A stretch of 64,000 bases of DNA. Origin: CBINFS01 sp966250015. Lineage in GTDB: Bacteria > Bacteroidota > Rhodothermia > Rhodothermales > DASSAV01. A model generated the notes under the pieces. That model was not told the DNA's origin and did not search any database. It was given only the letters and a program-made list of their open reading frames with translations. Shown here piece after piece: positions 17,538 to 25,172 of the stretch; position 1 is the stretch's first letter; every line of letters starts with the position of its first letter. The stretch spans positions 1 through 64,000 of the forward strand of contig CBINFS010000001.1 in NCBI GenBank assembly GCA_966250015.1. The letters are read 5' to 3'. The translations under genes were made by a program, and so were the position numbers.

Positions 17538-17546
17538 TTATCCACA
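17538..17546 (+). promoter_or_regulatory. Perfect DnaA box (TTATCCACA)
   Basis: Exact match to the high-affinity DnaA 9-mer, in the xthA-imuB gap. A second exact box lies 241 bp downstream in the same orientation. Confidence 0.6.
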
Positions 17547-17778
17547 AATACGTAACTCCTTGGAAAATTATGGAAGTCAATTCAAAGCACGCGAATTGAT
17601 GAAGAAAAACCGGTTCGAGGAGAGATTACCTGTGCAATACGCCTTTTCTAAGATGTAAAAAATAAGAGATTTATGAGGTAATAATTTTTGGCCTATGTGT
17701 AGTGTTTGGTTTTTGTGGCGCATTTGAGGCATCCAGGTCGCGGAGATATGGGCGCTAATCCGGTGGACTATCCACCCG

Positions 17779-17787
17779 TTATCCACA
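17779..17787 (+). promoter_or_regulatory. Perfect DnaA box (TTATCCACA)
   Basis: Exact DnaA 9-mer about 120 bp upstream of the imuB -35 box. A weaker look-alike (CTATCCACC) immediately precedes it at about 17768-17776. Confidence 0.6.
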
Positions 17788-17904
17788 TTGACTGCGTCAA
17801 CATGTGTGGGGTATGACGGGGTTTCTTTTGGTAAGATTTCGCTTTTCGAAACGGCTCCCGGAGGAAAAAATGTAGCCCTGAAGGCCGGTAGGTACGACTC
17901 CCCC

Positions 17905-17933
17905 TTGACAGGGACCATTGGAAAGAATATTAT
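17905..17933 (+). promoter_or_regulatory. Promoter of imuB-dnaE2
   Basis: TTGACA (17905-17910), 17-bp spacer, TATTAT (17928-17933): close to the sigma70 consensus and one of the best promoters in the window. The operator-like sequence starting at 17931 overlaps the -10 box and continues downstream, a typical position for a repressor. The leader to the ATG at 18138 would be about 195 bases. Confidence 0.75.
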
Positions 17934-17954
17934 ATGTTCAGATATATGTATAAC
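17931..17954 (+). promoter_or_regulatory. Operator-like element, copy 1 (imuB)
   Basis: A 24-bp block starting TATATGTTCAGATATATG. A block matching at most positions (TATATGTTCACATTTATG) lies on the minus strand at 24326-24349 upstream of the convergent prim-pol/ATPase gene. Overlap with the -10 box suggests a repressor such as LexA, but the binding protein is unknown. Confidence 0.55.
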
Positions 17955-18137
17955 TTTTCCAACAAAAAGCTGAACGCCGACGAATGACGTTCCTGGTTTC
18001 CTTCGAGTATTGCCCGGTCGTGAAGGAGGAGGTTGCGGGGAGCAGGATGGGATCTCTTCGTTTTCCGTCTGACGTGATGATGTGACGTATTGCAGCGGTG
18101 CCTGATTGTTTCCATGTGTGAGGTTCACGGTGATTCT

Positions 18138-19262
18138 ATGCGGACGGGTTGTTTGCACATATCGGCGTTTCCGTCGTGGGTATTCGAGCGGTTGGAAGGG
18201 GCAAGCCGTCGTGTGGTGGTGATGGAGTCGGGCCGGGTGATTGCCTTCAGCCACAGTCTTCGGCAGGCGGGGATTCTGGTCGGGATGCGTGTGGAGCGTG
18301 CGCGGAGCCTGGTGCCGGATGCGGTGATTCGGGTGCGGGATCGCACGCTCGAGCAGGCAGGCTGGGAGGGGGTCCTTTCCGAGCTTCACACGATCACGCC
18401 TTTTCTGGAAAGTGACGGGCCGGGGTCCGCTTTTTTTGCCGCTCCCGACCTGCCGCAGGTGCGTGACGTGGCGGCCCGCCTGCGCGCGCACGTCGGGGTG
18501 GCCCCTTCGCGGTCTGCGGCTCTTTTAGCGGCTCATCGAGCGGCGGTAGGGAACGTGATCGTGCTGGAGCCGGCTGACGTCAAAGGTTTCGTGGATCGTT
18601 ACGAGGTGTCTTTGCTGGAAACCCTGGGTTATTCGGCGGAGCTAATCGAGCATCTGGGTTATTTCGGGTACCGGCGGCTCGGTCAGGTTGTCACCCTTTC
18701 GCGCCGCCACCTCGAAGTGCAATTCGGAGATGAGGGGAAACGGTTGTACGCGTTGCTTCATCCCGAGCGGGAACGCCCGGTCCCGTTGTACCAGCCGCCG
18801 CCGGTGATTGCCTGTGCGTATGATTTTGATTTTTCCTGTCGCGAGCCGGGCGACGTGTTACCGGTGCTCGATCATCTGGTGAAGGAAGCGGCTTCGAAAT
18901 TGCAGGAGTGTACGTGCCGGCGGCTCCGGATCATCCTGCGCGCTCGCAAGAGGGAGGCCGCCCTGGAGGCGTCCCGGATATTCCCGGAGCCGGTCCGCAG
19001 CTCCCGGTACCTTTACCAGACGGCCTGTACGCTGCTCATGACCCTTCTGGAAGAATCGCTGGAGATCGAATTGCTGGAGGTCGAGCTGGGCACGCTACGG
19101 CCGATCCAGCCGGTGCAAGCAACGCTGTTCCGTGAGCGTCCGAGCGTGCGGCACGCCGTTGAGATGATTCACAAAAAGTATCCGGGGATTCTCAAGAAAG
19201 CCGTCCTTCATCCCTATGCTCTTTTTCCGGAGGAGCGCATGAATCTGATCCCGTCGGAGTGA
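18138..19262 (+). CDS. imuB: ImuB-like Y-family polymerase homologue, catalytically inactive
   Basis: In mutasomes ImuB is a non-catalytic Y-family protein that links DnaE2 to the sliding clamp. From the ATG at 18138 it has 374 residues. The motif that carries the first catalytic Asp in active polymerases (HVDMDAFF) is HISAFPSW here, so that Asp is Ser9, and no SIDE-type motif follows. Little-finger-like sequence follows, and a clamp-binding motif QATLF lies at about 327-331. At 374 residues it is shorter than typical ImuB (about 500) and lacks the long C-terminal extension. dnaE2 begins 12 bp after its stop. TTG 18090 and ATG 18114 are alternative starts. Confidence 0.85.
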   Translation: MRTGCLHISAFPSWVFERLEGASRRVVVMESGRVIAFSHSLRQAGILVGMRVERARSLVPDAVIRVRDRTLEQAGWEGVLSELHTITPFLESDGPGSAFFAAPDLPQVRDVAARLRAHVGVAPSRSAALLAAHRAAVGNVIVLEPADVKGFVDRYEVSLLETLGYSAELIEHLGYFGYRRLGQVVTLSRRHLEVQFGDEGKRLYALLHPERERPVPLYQPPPVIACAYDFDFSCREPGDVLPVLDHLVKEAASKLQECTCRRLRIILRARKREAALEASRIFPEPVRSSRYLYQTACTLLMTLLEESLEIELLEVELGTLRPIQPVQATLFRERPSVRHAVEMIHKKYPGILKKAVLHPYALFPEERMNLIPSE

Positions 19263-19274
19263 GTCCGGATCCCG

Positions 19275-22200
19275 ATGTTTACCCACCTGCACGTTCGAAG
19301 CTGGTTTTCTTTTCTGGCCGGTAGTTCTTCACCGGAGCGTCTGGTCGGAGAGGCGTCCCGGCAGGGAATGAGCAGCCTGGCCCTTACGGACGTGAACGGG
19401 GTTTACGGCGCCGTACGTTTCCAGAAAGCCTGTGTGGAGGCGGGGATCAAGCCGATATTTGGCGCCGAGGTGCGGGTGGGAGATCACGTGCTGGTGCTGC
19501 TCGCGGCGTCCCACGACGGGTACGCCAACCTGTGCCGCATTTTGACCGAGGCTCACCTGAACAGCCGGGAGGAGCCGACGGTCGGCCTGGAGGTCCTCGA
19601 GCAGCACGCCGGGGGCCTCTTCTGCCTGACGGGGACGCAGGAAGGCCGTCTGTGGCGCCTGCTGCACGAACGGCGGCCGGATGCCGTCCGCACCTGGGTG
19701 TTGGACCTGAAGGCGATTTTTCAGGATCGTCTCTCGATCGAAGTGGCGCATCACCTGTTCCCCGACGACACGCGCCGGGTTCACCACCTCCGCGAGGTGG
19801 CGCGGCAGACGGGGGTTCCGCTGGCAGCTACCGGCGACGTCCGGTACGCGCATCCGGACGACTACCGGCGGTACGATCTGTTTTTGTGCATACGTCAGGG
19901 TATCACGATTTTTGATCCGCACCCCGGCCGTCCGGGTAACGCGGAGGCTTACCTGAAGGCCGAAGCCGAGCTCCGGAAGCTCATTCCTTATCCTGAGGCT
20001 TTCGACCGTGCGCAGGAGATCGCCGATGCCTGCCAGGTGGACCTGCTCCCCGGGCACCTGATTCCTCCGGTCGCCCACATCCCGACCGGTCTTCCGCCCC
20101 GTGAGTACCTGCATCAATTGTGTACGTGCTCGCTGGAGGCGCGCTATCCCGGTGCGATGCGGGAGCGCGCGATGAGCCAGCTACGCCGGGAGCTGGACGT
20201 GATCGGGAAGCTCGATCTCGACGAATTCTTCCTGGTCGTCCACGAGATCGTAAGCGAGGCGCGGCGGCGGGGCATCCGCTGCGCCGGGCGAGGGTCCGCC
20301 GCCAACTCGATCGTCGCCTACCTGCTGGGCATTACGGCCGTCGACCCGATCGCGCACAACCTGCTTTTCGAGCGTTTTCTGCACGGCGGGCGGAAGGGGA
20401 CGCCGGACATCGACGTGGACTTCGACTCCGAGCGGCGCAACGAGATCATCAACTGGATGGAGGAGCGGTTCGGGATCGAGCAGACGGCCATGACGGCCAC
20501 CGTGACTACCTACCGGTTGCGATCGGCTCTTCGCGACGTGGCCAAGGCGCTGGGATGGCCGCTCGACGTCGTCAATCAGCTGACGAAGGCCGTCCCTTCG
20601 CGTCGTGCCGGAAGCGTAAGGGAGTACCGGGTGGCGCTCGAGCGGGTGCTCGGCCCTTCTCCACTTTTCGAAAGGCTGCTGGATGCGGTGGAGGGACTGG
20701 AAGGGTGTCCCCGGCACCTGGGGCTGCACTCGGGAGGCATGATTCTCTCCCGGCACCCGCTCTACCGGTTCAGCCCGGTTCAGGTGTCGGCGAACGGGGT
20801 GAAGGTGGTCCAGTTCGATAAAGACGACGTGGAAGCGCTCGGCCTGGTCAAGTTTGACGTGCTCGGCTTGAGGATGCTGGCCACGTTGAGCGAAGCCGAG
20901 GAGATGGTGCAGCGCCACCTGCGCCGGAGCCTGGACCTCGACGGGCTGCCGCTCGACGACCGGCGCACGTTCAACCTCATCCGGTCGGGTCGGACGCTCG
21001 GGGTTTTCCAGATCGAGTCTCAGGGTCAGCTTCACCTGCTGGCCCAGCACCAGCCCGAGACGTTCGGCGACCTGATCAACGAGATCGCGCTTTTCAGGCC
21101 GGGGCCTCTGCAGGGCGGCATGGTGCATCCGTTCATTCGCCGCCGGCGGGGCCAGGAACGGGTCGAGTACGAACACCCCGACCTGGAGCCGGTGCTGAAG
21201 GATACGTACGGCGTCATATTGTTTCAGGAGCAGGTGCTCGACATCGCGCACCGGTTTGCGGGGATGTCGCTCGAGGAGGCAGACCAGTTTCGGCGGCTCA
21301 TGTCGAAGTTTCGCGATCCGGGCGAGATGGAGGAGATGAGGGAGCGTTTCGTGGCGGGCGCCATGCGCCGGGGAGTGGCTGAGAGCGTTGCAAACAGCGT
21401 GTTCGACAAGGTCGCCAATTTTGTGGGATACGGCTTCTGCCGCAGCCACGCGGCTGCCTTTGCAAAGACCGTGTATCAGTCCGCTTACCTGAAGTGCCAC
21501 TACCCGGCGGCCTACATGGCGGCGTTCATGCAACACCGCCCGGGGATGTACAACCAGATGACGCTGGAGGAAGAGGCGCGCCGGTGCGGGGTGCCGGTCC
21601 TGCTGCCGGACATCAACCGGCCACTCATGCGGTTCGACATCGAGCGCCTGCCTAACAAAAAGATGGCCATTCGTAAGCCGCTCACGTCGATCGACCAGCT
21701 GTCGCTCGAGGATGCCCGGCGCATCGTGTGGGAGTACGTGCAGCGCCCGTTCACGAGCGTGGAGGATGCGTACAGCCGGGTCGAGATGGAGATCGACGCC
21801 TGGCGGAGCCTCGCGCGTTCGGGGGCAATGGACGGCCTCGCCGGCGACAGCCGCCGCGCGCTCTGGGAGGTGGGCGTTCTATATCGGCGGATGGGGAAAT
21901 CCGGCCGGCGCCCAACCCCGGCCCTTTTCGACCTCCCTGTCGTGACCGACCTCGACATACCGGATCTGCCTGCGCTGACACAGGCCGAACGTCTGAGCTG
22001 GGACTATCAGACGCACAACGCCGCTCGCCTGCATCCACTCGTTTTGCAGCGGCGTACGCTGAACGCGCTCGAGATCCGCCCGATCAAGACGTGTTATGCC
22101 TTCGGCCGCACGCTGCCGCTCACGCGGCAGGGCCGTCGACCCATCGTGACGGTCGCCGGTATCGCAATTTTGCGGCAGCGGCCCCCAACGGCCAAGGGCG

Positions 22201-22466
22201 TCCTGTTCGTGACGCTCGAAGACGAAACCGGCTTCATCCAGTGTGTGGTCCGCCCGCAGGTCATGGAATACCTGGACCACCTGTTGAGGCAGCCTGCCCT
22301 GATCATCAGGGGAGAACTCCACGGGACGGGCAACTGGCGCGGGCTGGTCGTCACCCAGGCGTGGCGACTGGACGGCATCTTCGGCGGCTACGAAGGCCAC
22401 CTCTCGTATGCAGACGGGCGAGACCGGTGGGTCAGAAGTTTGGAAACGGCCGTTTCCACGTCGTGA
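19275..22466 (+). CDS. dnaE2: Error-prone DNA polymerase DnaE2
   Basis: Alternative C-family polymerase that extends across lesions in damage-induced mutagenesis. In 1063 residues the order is: PHP domain (starts THLHVRSWFSFLAG, about 1-200), polymerase core with PDIDVDF (Asp378-Asp382) and the third catalytic Asp in VKFDVLGL (Asp528), helix-hairpin-helix region, and a C-terminal OB fold (about 955-1045). Length is typical of DnaE2, shorter than replicative DnaE. It follows imuB by 12 bp in the same direction; no imuA precedes the pair. The downstream gene is convergent, with a structured repeat between. Confidence 0.95.
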   Translation: MFTHLHVRSWFSFLAGSSSPERLVGEASRQGMSSLALTDVNGVYGAVRFQKACVEAGIKPIFGAEVRVGDHVLVLLAASHDGYANLCRILTEAHLNSREEPTVGLEVLEQHAGGLFCLTGTQEGRLWRLLHERRPDAVRTWVLDLKAIFQDRLSIEVAHHLFPDDTRRVHHLREVARQTGVPLAATGDVRYAHPDDYRRYDLFLCIRQGITIFDPHPGRPGNAEAYLKAEAELRKLIPYPEAFDRAQEIADACQVDLLPGHLIPPVAHIPTGLPPREYLHQLCTCSLEARYPGAMRERAMSQLRRELDVIGKLDLDEFFLVVHEIVSEARRRGIRCAGRGSAANSIVAYLLGITAVDPIAHNLLFERFLHGGRKGTPDIDVDFDSERRNEIINWMEERFGIEQTAMTATVTTYRLRSALRDVAKALGWPLDVVNQLTKAVPSRRAGSVREYRVALERVLGPSPLFERLLDAVEGLEGCPRHLGLHSGGMILSRHPLYRFSPVQVSANGVKVVQFDKDDVEALGLVKFDVLGLRMLATLSEAEEMVQRHLRRSLDLDGLPLDDRRTFNLIRSGRTLGVFQIESQGQLHLLAQHQPETFGDLINEIALFRPGPLQGGMVHPFIRRRRGQERVEYEHPDLEPVLKDTYGVILFQEQVLDIAHRFAGMSLEEADQFRRLMSKFRDPGEMEEMRERFVAGAMRRGVAESVANSVFDKVANFVGYGFCRSHAAAFAKTVYQSAYLKCHYPAAYMAAFMQHRPGMYNQMTLEEEARRCGVPVLLPDINRPLMRFDIERLPNKKMAIRKPLTSIDQLSLEDARRIVWEYVQRPFTSVEDAYSRVEMEIDAWRSLARSGAMDGLAGDSRRALWEVGVLYRRMGKSGRRPTPALFDLPVVTDLDIPDLPALTQAERLSWDYQTHNAARLHPLVLQRRTLNALEIRPIKTCYAFGRTLPLTRQGRRPIVTVAGIAILRQRPPTAKGVLFVTLEDETGFIQCVVRPQVMEYLDHLLRQPALIIRGELHGTGNWRGLVVTQAWRLDGIFGGYEGHLSYADGRDRWVRSLETAVSTS

Positions 22467-22483
22467 CCTTCACACTGATTTTT

Positions 22484-22700
22484 GCACGCGAAGGCGCGAA
22501 GAGGGATATAAGGCGTGATGTTAGAGGATTCGGGTGTATTACCCTAAGTCGATGCCGATTGCCCTTTTCCAGCGAGACACCCCCGTAAGCCCCCTCGAGG
22601 GGGGCTGTTATTCATTGCTATTCAGATACCACATAGCTGGAAAAATGGCACAGATCCACCGTCCCCTAGAGGGGACAACAGGGGTGTGAAAAGGGCTGGC
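22484..22700 (+). repeat. Structured interspersed repeat, copy A
   Basis: 217 bp between the 3' ends of dnaE2 and the prim-pol gene. Parts in order: head GCACGCGAAGGCGCGAAG, the block TCGATGCCGATTGCCC, left outer arm ACACCCC (22577-22583), hairpin 1 AGCCCCC-TCGA-GGGGGGCT (22588-22606), spacer, hairpin 2 GTCCCCTAGAGGGGAC (22661-22676), right outer arm GGGGTGT (22681-22687), tail AAGGGCTGGC. The outer arms are complementary, so the element can fold as a three-way junction. It may also act as terminator for both convergent genes. Confidence 0.85.
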
Positions 22701-22746
22701 AAAACCCTGAATAGACCTACATACCCCTTCTCAAGAGAGCCACCAA

Positions 22747-24216
22747 TCAGTTGACGATCATCGTCGAGGGGACGTCGACGAATCCGTCTCCGAGGGAATC
22801 GTGCCCGGCGGGGGTATCGAGCAGAGGGAGCGGGTGGAGGACGTGCCGATACACGCCCCGGTCGAAGTCGACCACGATGGAGGCCTGTGCTTCTTCGAAG
22901 CGGCTCAGGACGTCAATCCGGCGGAAGGTCGGTCTGCCGTCGACGGGACGACGCAGAGAAAGGATGATGTCGGCGGCGCCGGCCAGCTTGCCGAGCCGTT
23001 CGATCGAATCGCTCAGACCGGCGTCTTCCGAATGGAACTGATGGAAAACCGAAACCACCGCGATTCCCCGGTCGGCTGCTTCCTGGAGGGGTTCGATCAG
23101 GCCGGGTGCAGTAAAATCGTCTACGTTCGAGCCGACGCCGGCAAAGCGATTGAGTGAATCGATCATCAGCACGCGCCCTCCGAGGCGTATGCACTGATCG
23201 GCGCTGGCGCGGACGAGCTGCGCCCAATCGAAGCCCCGGGTACGGCCGGCGTGGAGTACGCTCAGACCCCGGAGAGCCTGCCGGTCGGTCAGCCCGACAC
23301 TCCGCAGCGCACGATTGAAGCTGCCCACTCCCTGCTCGGTGAGATAGACGACGGGTGAGCCGTCCGTGGATTCCTTCAGAAAAGGTGTCCCCGTGAGGAT
23401 GCTGCGGGCCAGGTTGAGGAGCCACGTGGTTTTACCGCTTACCCTCAGGGCGCCCGTGACGAGGGTGAGCGCCCCCTCGGCGATCCAGGGCTTCAGTATC
23501 CAGGAGGCGCGGGCGGTCCCCTGCAAACAATACGACTCACCGGACCGGAAAGGCAGCAACGATGCGACGGCTTCGTGTGAAGGCGCCGGTGTGGCTACTG
23601 TTTCGGAGGGAGCTGCCGTGGGGACGTGGCAGCACTGCAAGAGCCACGATGGCGCCGGCCGCAGGTCGGTATGATCCGGATGTTCGACCCAGCGCAGGGT
23701 GGAGCGATGATCCCACCAGTCGTACGGCGGCACGGCGACGAACGCGCCGTCTCCGTAAAGCCGCACGCCGCGCCCAAGCTCGACCTCGTCAGGAACGTCT
23801 CCACCGGGATGGCGAAAGAGGAAATACCGGCTCTTGCCGGCAATCCCGTACTCAGGGGTCACGCCGATCCTTTCGTGCCGCGTCTCGAGTGCGTGCAGCG
23901 TACGAGCGCCGTCATTCAGCAGATCAACCGCCAGGACAATGACCCCGGAGACCTTTCCGGTTACCAGACCGATCCCGCTTTCCTTCCAGAGGTCTCCCCA
24001 GCTCAGAATGTCCCGTTCATCCCTGGAAGACTCCGCAGGCCAGTCGGAAAAGCGTGGATGTGCACCCGGATGACCGCACGAAGGGTCCCCGCACGAGCAT
24101 TTTCCATTCCTCTCCTCTACGTGCAACGGAATGAGGTGCCAACCTGCGCCTGCATATTTGAGTGCCGAAACAATCCAACCGTTGTCGCCGGACATACCGT
24201 TAACCGACCCATACAT
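22747..24216 (-). CDS. Prim-pol domain / RecA-like AAA_25 ATPase fusion
   Basis: 489 residues, two domains. Residues 15-180 resemble the N-terminal bifunctional primase-polymerase domain: Cys40/Cys42/Cys47 in KCSCGDPSCGHPGAHPR and GVRLYGDGAFVAVPP are typical. But the catalytic D-x-D is AVD (Ala96-Val-Asp98), and the usual His is absent at GKSRYFLF. Residues 220-480 form a RecA-like RepA/AAA_25 ATPase: GALRVSGKTT (255-264; first Walker A glycine is Ala256), YLTEQG (near 291), Walker B VLMIDS (Asp353). Phage and plasmid replicases share this layout. Convergent with dnaE2. ATG at 24195 is an alternative start. No phage genes lie nearby. Confidence 0.8.
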   Translation of the reverse strand: MYGSVNGMSGDNGWIVSALKYAGAGWHLIPLHVEERNGKCSCGDPSCGHPGAHPRFSDWPAESSRDERDILSWGDLWKESGIGLVTGKVSGVIVLAVDLLNDGARTLHALETRHERIGVTPEYGIAGKSRYFLFRHPGGDVPDEVELGRGVRLYGDGAFVAVPPYDWWDHRSTLRWVEHPDHTDLRPAPSWLLQCCHVPTAAPSETVATPAPSHEAVASLLPFRSGESYCLQGTARASWILKPWIAEGALTLVTGALRVSGKTTWLLNLARSILTGTPFLKESTDGSPVVYLTEQGVGSFNRALRSVGLTDRQALRGLSVLHAGRTRGFDWAQLVRASADQCIRLGGRVLMIDSLNRFAGVGSNVDDFTAPGLIEPLQEAADRGIAVVSVFHQFHSEDAGLSDSIERLGKLAGAADIILSLRRPVDGRPTFRRIDVLSRFEEAQASIVVDFDRGVYRHVLHPLPLLDTPAGHDSLGDGFVDVPSTMIVN

Positions 24217-24265
24217 TGGTAGAAGCAGGAAAGCCAGATCAGAGGAGGATCTGCGGTAACTTGTA

Positions 24266-24294
24266 ACTATATGGAAAACGAGCTAACAATCCAA
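24266..24294 (-). promoter_or_regulatory. Promoter candidate of the prim-pol/ATPase gene
   Basis: Minus strand TTGGAT (plus 24289-24294), 17-bp spacer, TATAGT (24266-24271), about 50 bases before the start codon. The DnaA box and operator-like copy 2 lie just upstream of its -35 box. Confidence 0.5.
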
Positions 24295-24311
24295 CTTTAC
24301 TTACGAACGAT

Positions 24312-24320
24312 TTATCCACA
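24312..24320 (+). promoter_or_regulatory. Perfect DnaA box (TTATCCACA)
   Basis: Third exact DnaA 9-mer of this region, between the promoter candidate and operator-like copy 2 of the prim-pol/ATPase gene. Confidence 0.55.
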
Positions 24321-24325
24321 GATAA

Positions 24326-24349
24326 GTCGTTCATAAATGTGAACATATA
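24326..24349 (-). promoter_or_regulatory. Operator-like element, copy 2 (prim-pol/ATPase)
   Basis: On the minus strand TATATGTTCACATTTATG, agreeing with copy 1 at 17931-17954 at 16 of the first 18 positions. It contains the perfect inverted repeat GTTCA-TAAATG-TGAAC (plus strand, 24329-24344). Here it lies upstream of the predicted -35 box, unlike copy 1. Confidence 0.55.
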
Positions 24350-24770
24350 TCTGTATTTACAGGATAATTTTTGCCTCCCTATACAGTGTCTCCTATATGT
24401 GCACATTCGTCAGGGATCGTTATGTCCGTCGAGCAGCAAATTTCGATCCCGCATTCGGCCTATGCGAGCGGCCATTGGCTATATAAGCCTAAAATACATT
24501 CGTTTACAAGATGAGAATGAGCCGGAGAATCCGCCGCCGCTCATCTTCACGTCGTGTTACGGGTTTCGTTTTTGGATACGGGTTGGATAGATTGTTCCTG
24601 TTGGGTAAAATCAGATACGGCTAACGTTAAATACGGAAAAAAGAGCATTTAAACATAGAAGTGTTTGACCAGATTTCGTACGAAATTGTTGGTATCCGTA
24701 CGAAAACAAGAGGTAAGAGGTGACCCCAAAAACGGCGTGTCGGGCACAATTATTGTAAAACGGCTTGCTC

Positions 24771-25172
24771 TCAGTACGCAGCGTGTACGCGAGCCGTCTG
24801 GAAAGGCTGGCTGAAGGAGAGAATGACGCCGTCGGGGTCCTGGATCGCAAACTCGCCGTGCCCGAACAGCGTGCGCTCGATATCCCGCACGATGTGTACC
24901 TGTTTTCTGATCCGATTGTAGAGGGCAAAGACGTCGGATACGTAGAAGTGGAGGATCACACGGTCTTCCGGATCGATGGCGCCTAAGTTCGATCCGGTGT
25001 GCTCGGCTGATCTGGATCGAAACATAAGTTCAACATTTCCCAGTCTTATGCGGGCACGTGTCATGTATCCTTTTCCCGAAATGCCGATGAGTTCGAATCC
25101 GAGGACGTGTCGGTAAAACTCTACTGTGCGGGTGACGTCCTCGACTGGCAGGCTGGGTACGATGTTGAGCAT
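24771..25172 (-). CDS. VOC-superfamily (glyoxalase/bleomycin-resistance-like) protein
   Basis: 133 residues from the ATG at 25172; the frame is open upstream to 25229, but homology-like sequence begins at MLNIVPSLPVEDVTRTVEFY. It shows the beta-alpha-beta-beta-beta repeat pattern of VOC proteins, with FYRHVLGFELIG, RLGNVELMF and the final FAIQDPDGVILSFSQPF. The metal ligands cannot be assigned with confidence. Such proteins may be dioxygenases, isomerases or drug-binding proteins; the substrate is unknown. It lies alone between two long gaps. Confidence 0.8.
   Translation of the reverse strand: MLNIVPSLPVEDVTRTVEFYRHVLGFELIGISGKGYMTRARIRLGNVELMFRSRSAEHTGSNLGAIDPEDRVILHFYVSDVFALYNRIRKQVHIVRDIERTLFGHGEFAIQDPDGVILSFSQPFQTARVHAAY

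Larger units (their letters stand above)
17405..18137. other. Long AT-rich intergenic region between xthA and imuB
   Basis: 733 bp with no credible gene. It contains two perfect DnaA boxes (17538-17546 and 17779-17787), an AT-rich stretch around 17645-17690 (runs such as GTAAAAAATAAGAGATTTAT), a near-consensus promoter (17905-17933) and an operator-like sequence overlapping its -10 box. An open frame crosses 17577-18491 on the minus strand, but its composition is not protein-like. Confidence 0.7.
24217..24770. other. Regulatory gap upstream of the prim-pol/ATPase gene
   Basis: 554 bp, AT-rich compared with its surroundings, without a credible gene. It contains a promoter candidate (24266-24294), a DnaA box (24312-24320), operator-like copy 2 (24326-24349), a CTGT-AAAT-ACAG inverted repeat (24348-24359 region) and a third, weaker operator-like block (24394-24410, containing the palindrome ATGTGCACAT). 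The part from 24420 to 24770 shows nothing recognisable. Confidence 0.65.

Noticed and set aside
17577..18491. 304-codon open frame on the minus strand over the xthA-imuB gap
   Set aside because: It overlaps imuB, is rich in His/Arg/Pro/Ser without domain-like pattern, and covers the promoter and DnaA boxes.
20181..21536. 451-codon open frame on the minus strand inside dnaE2
   Set aside because: A shadow caused by high-GC codon use; dnaE2 on the other strand is certain.
24217..24770. Integrated phage or plasmid remnant around the prim-pol gene
   Set aside because: Only the domain layout of one gene suggests it. No integrase, attachment repeat, tRNA or other phage gene is present, and neighbours look chromosomal.
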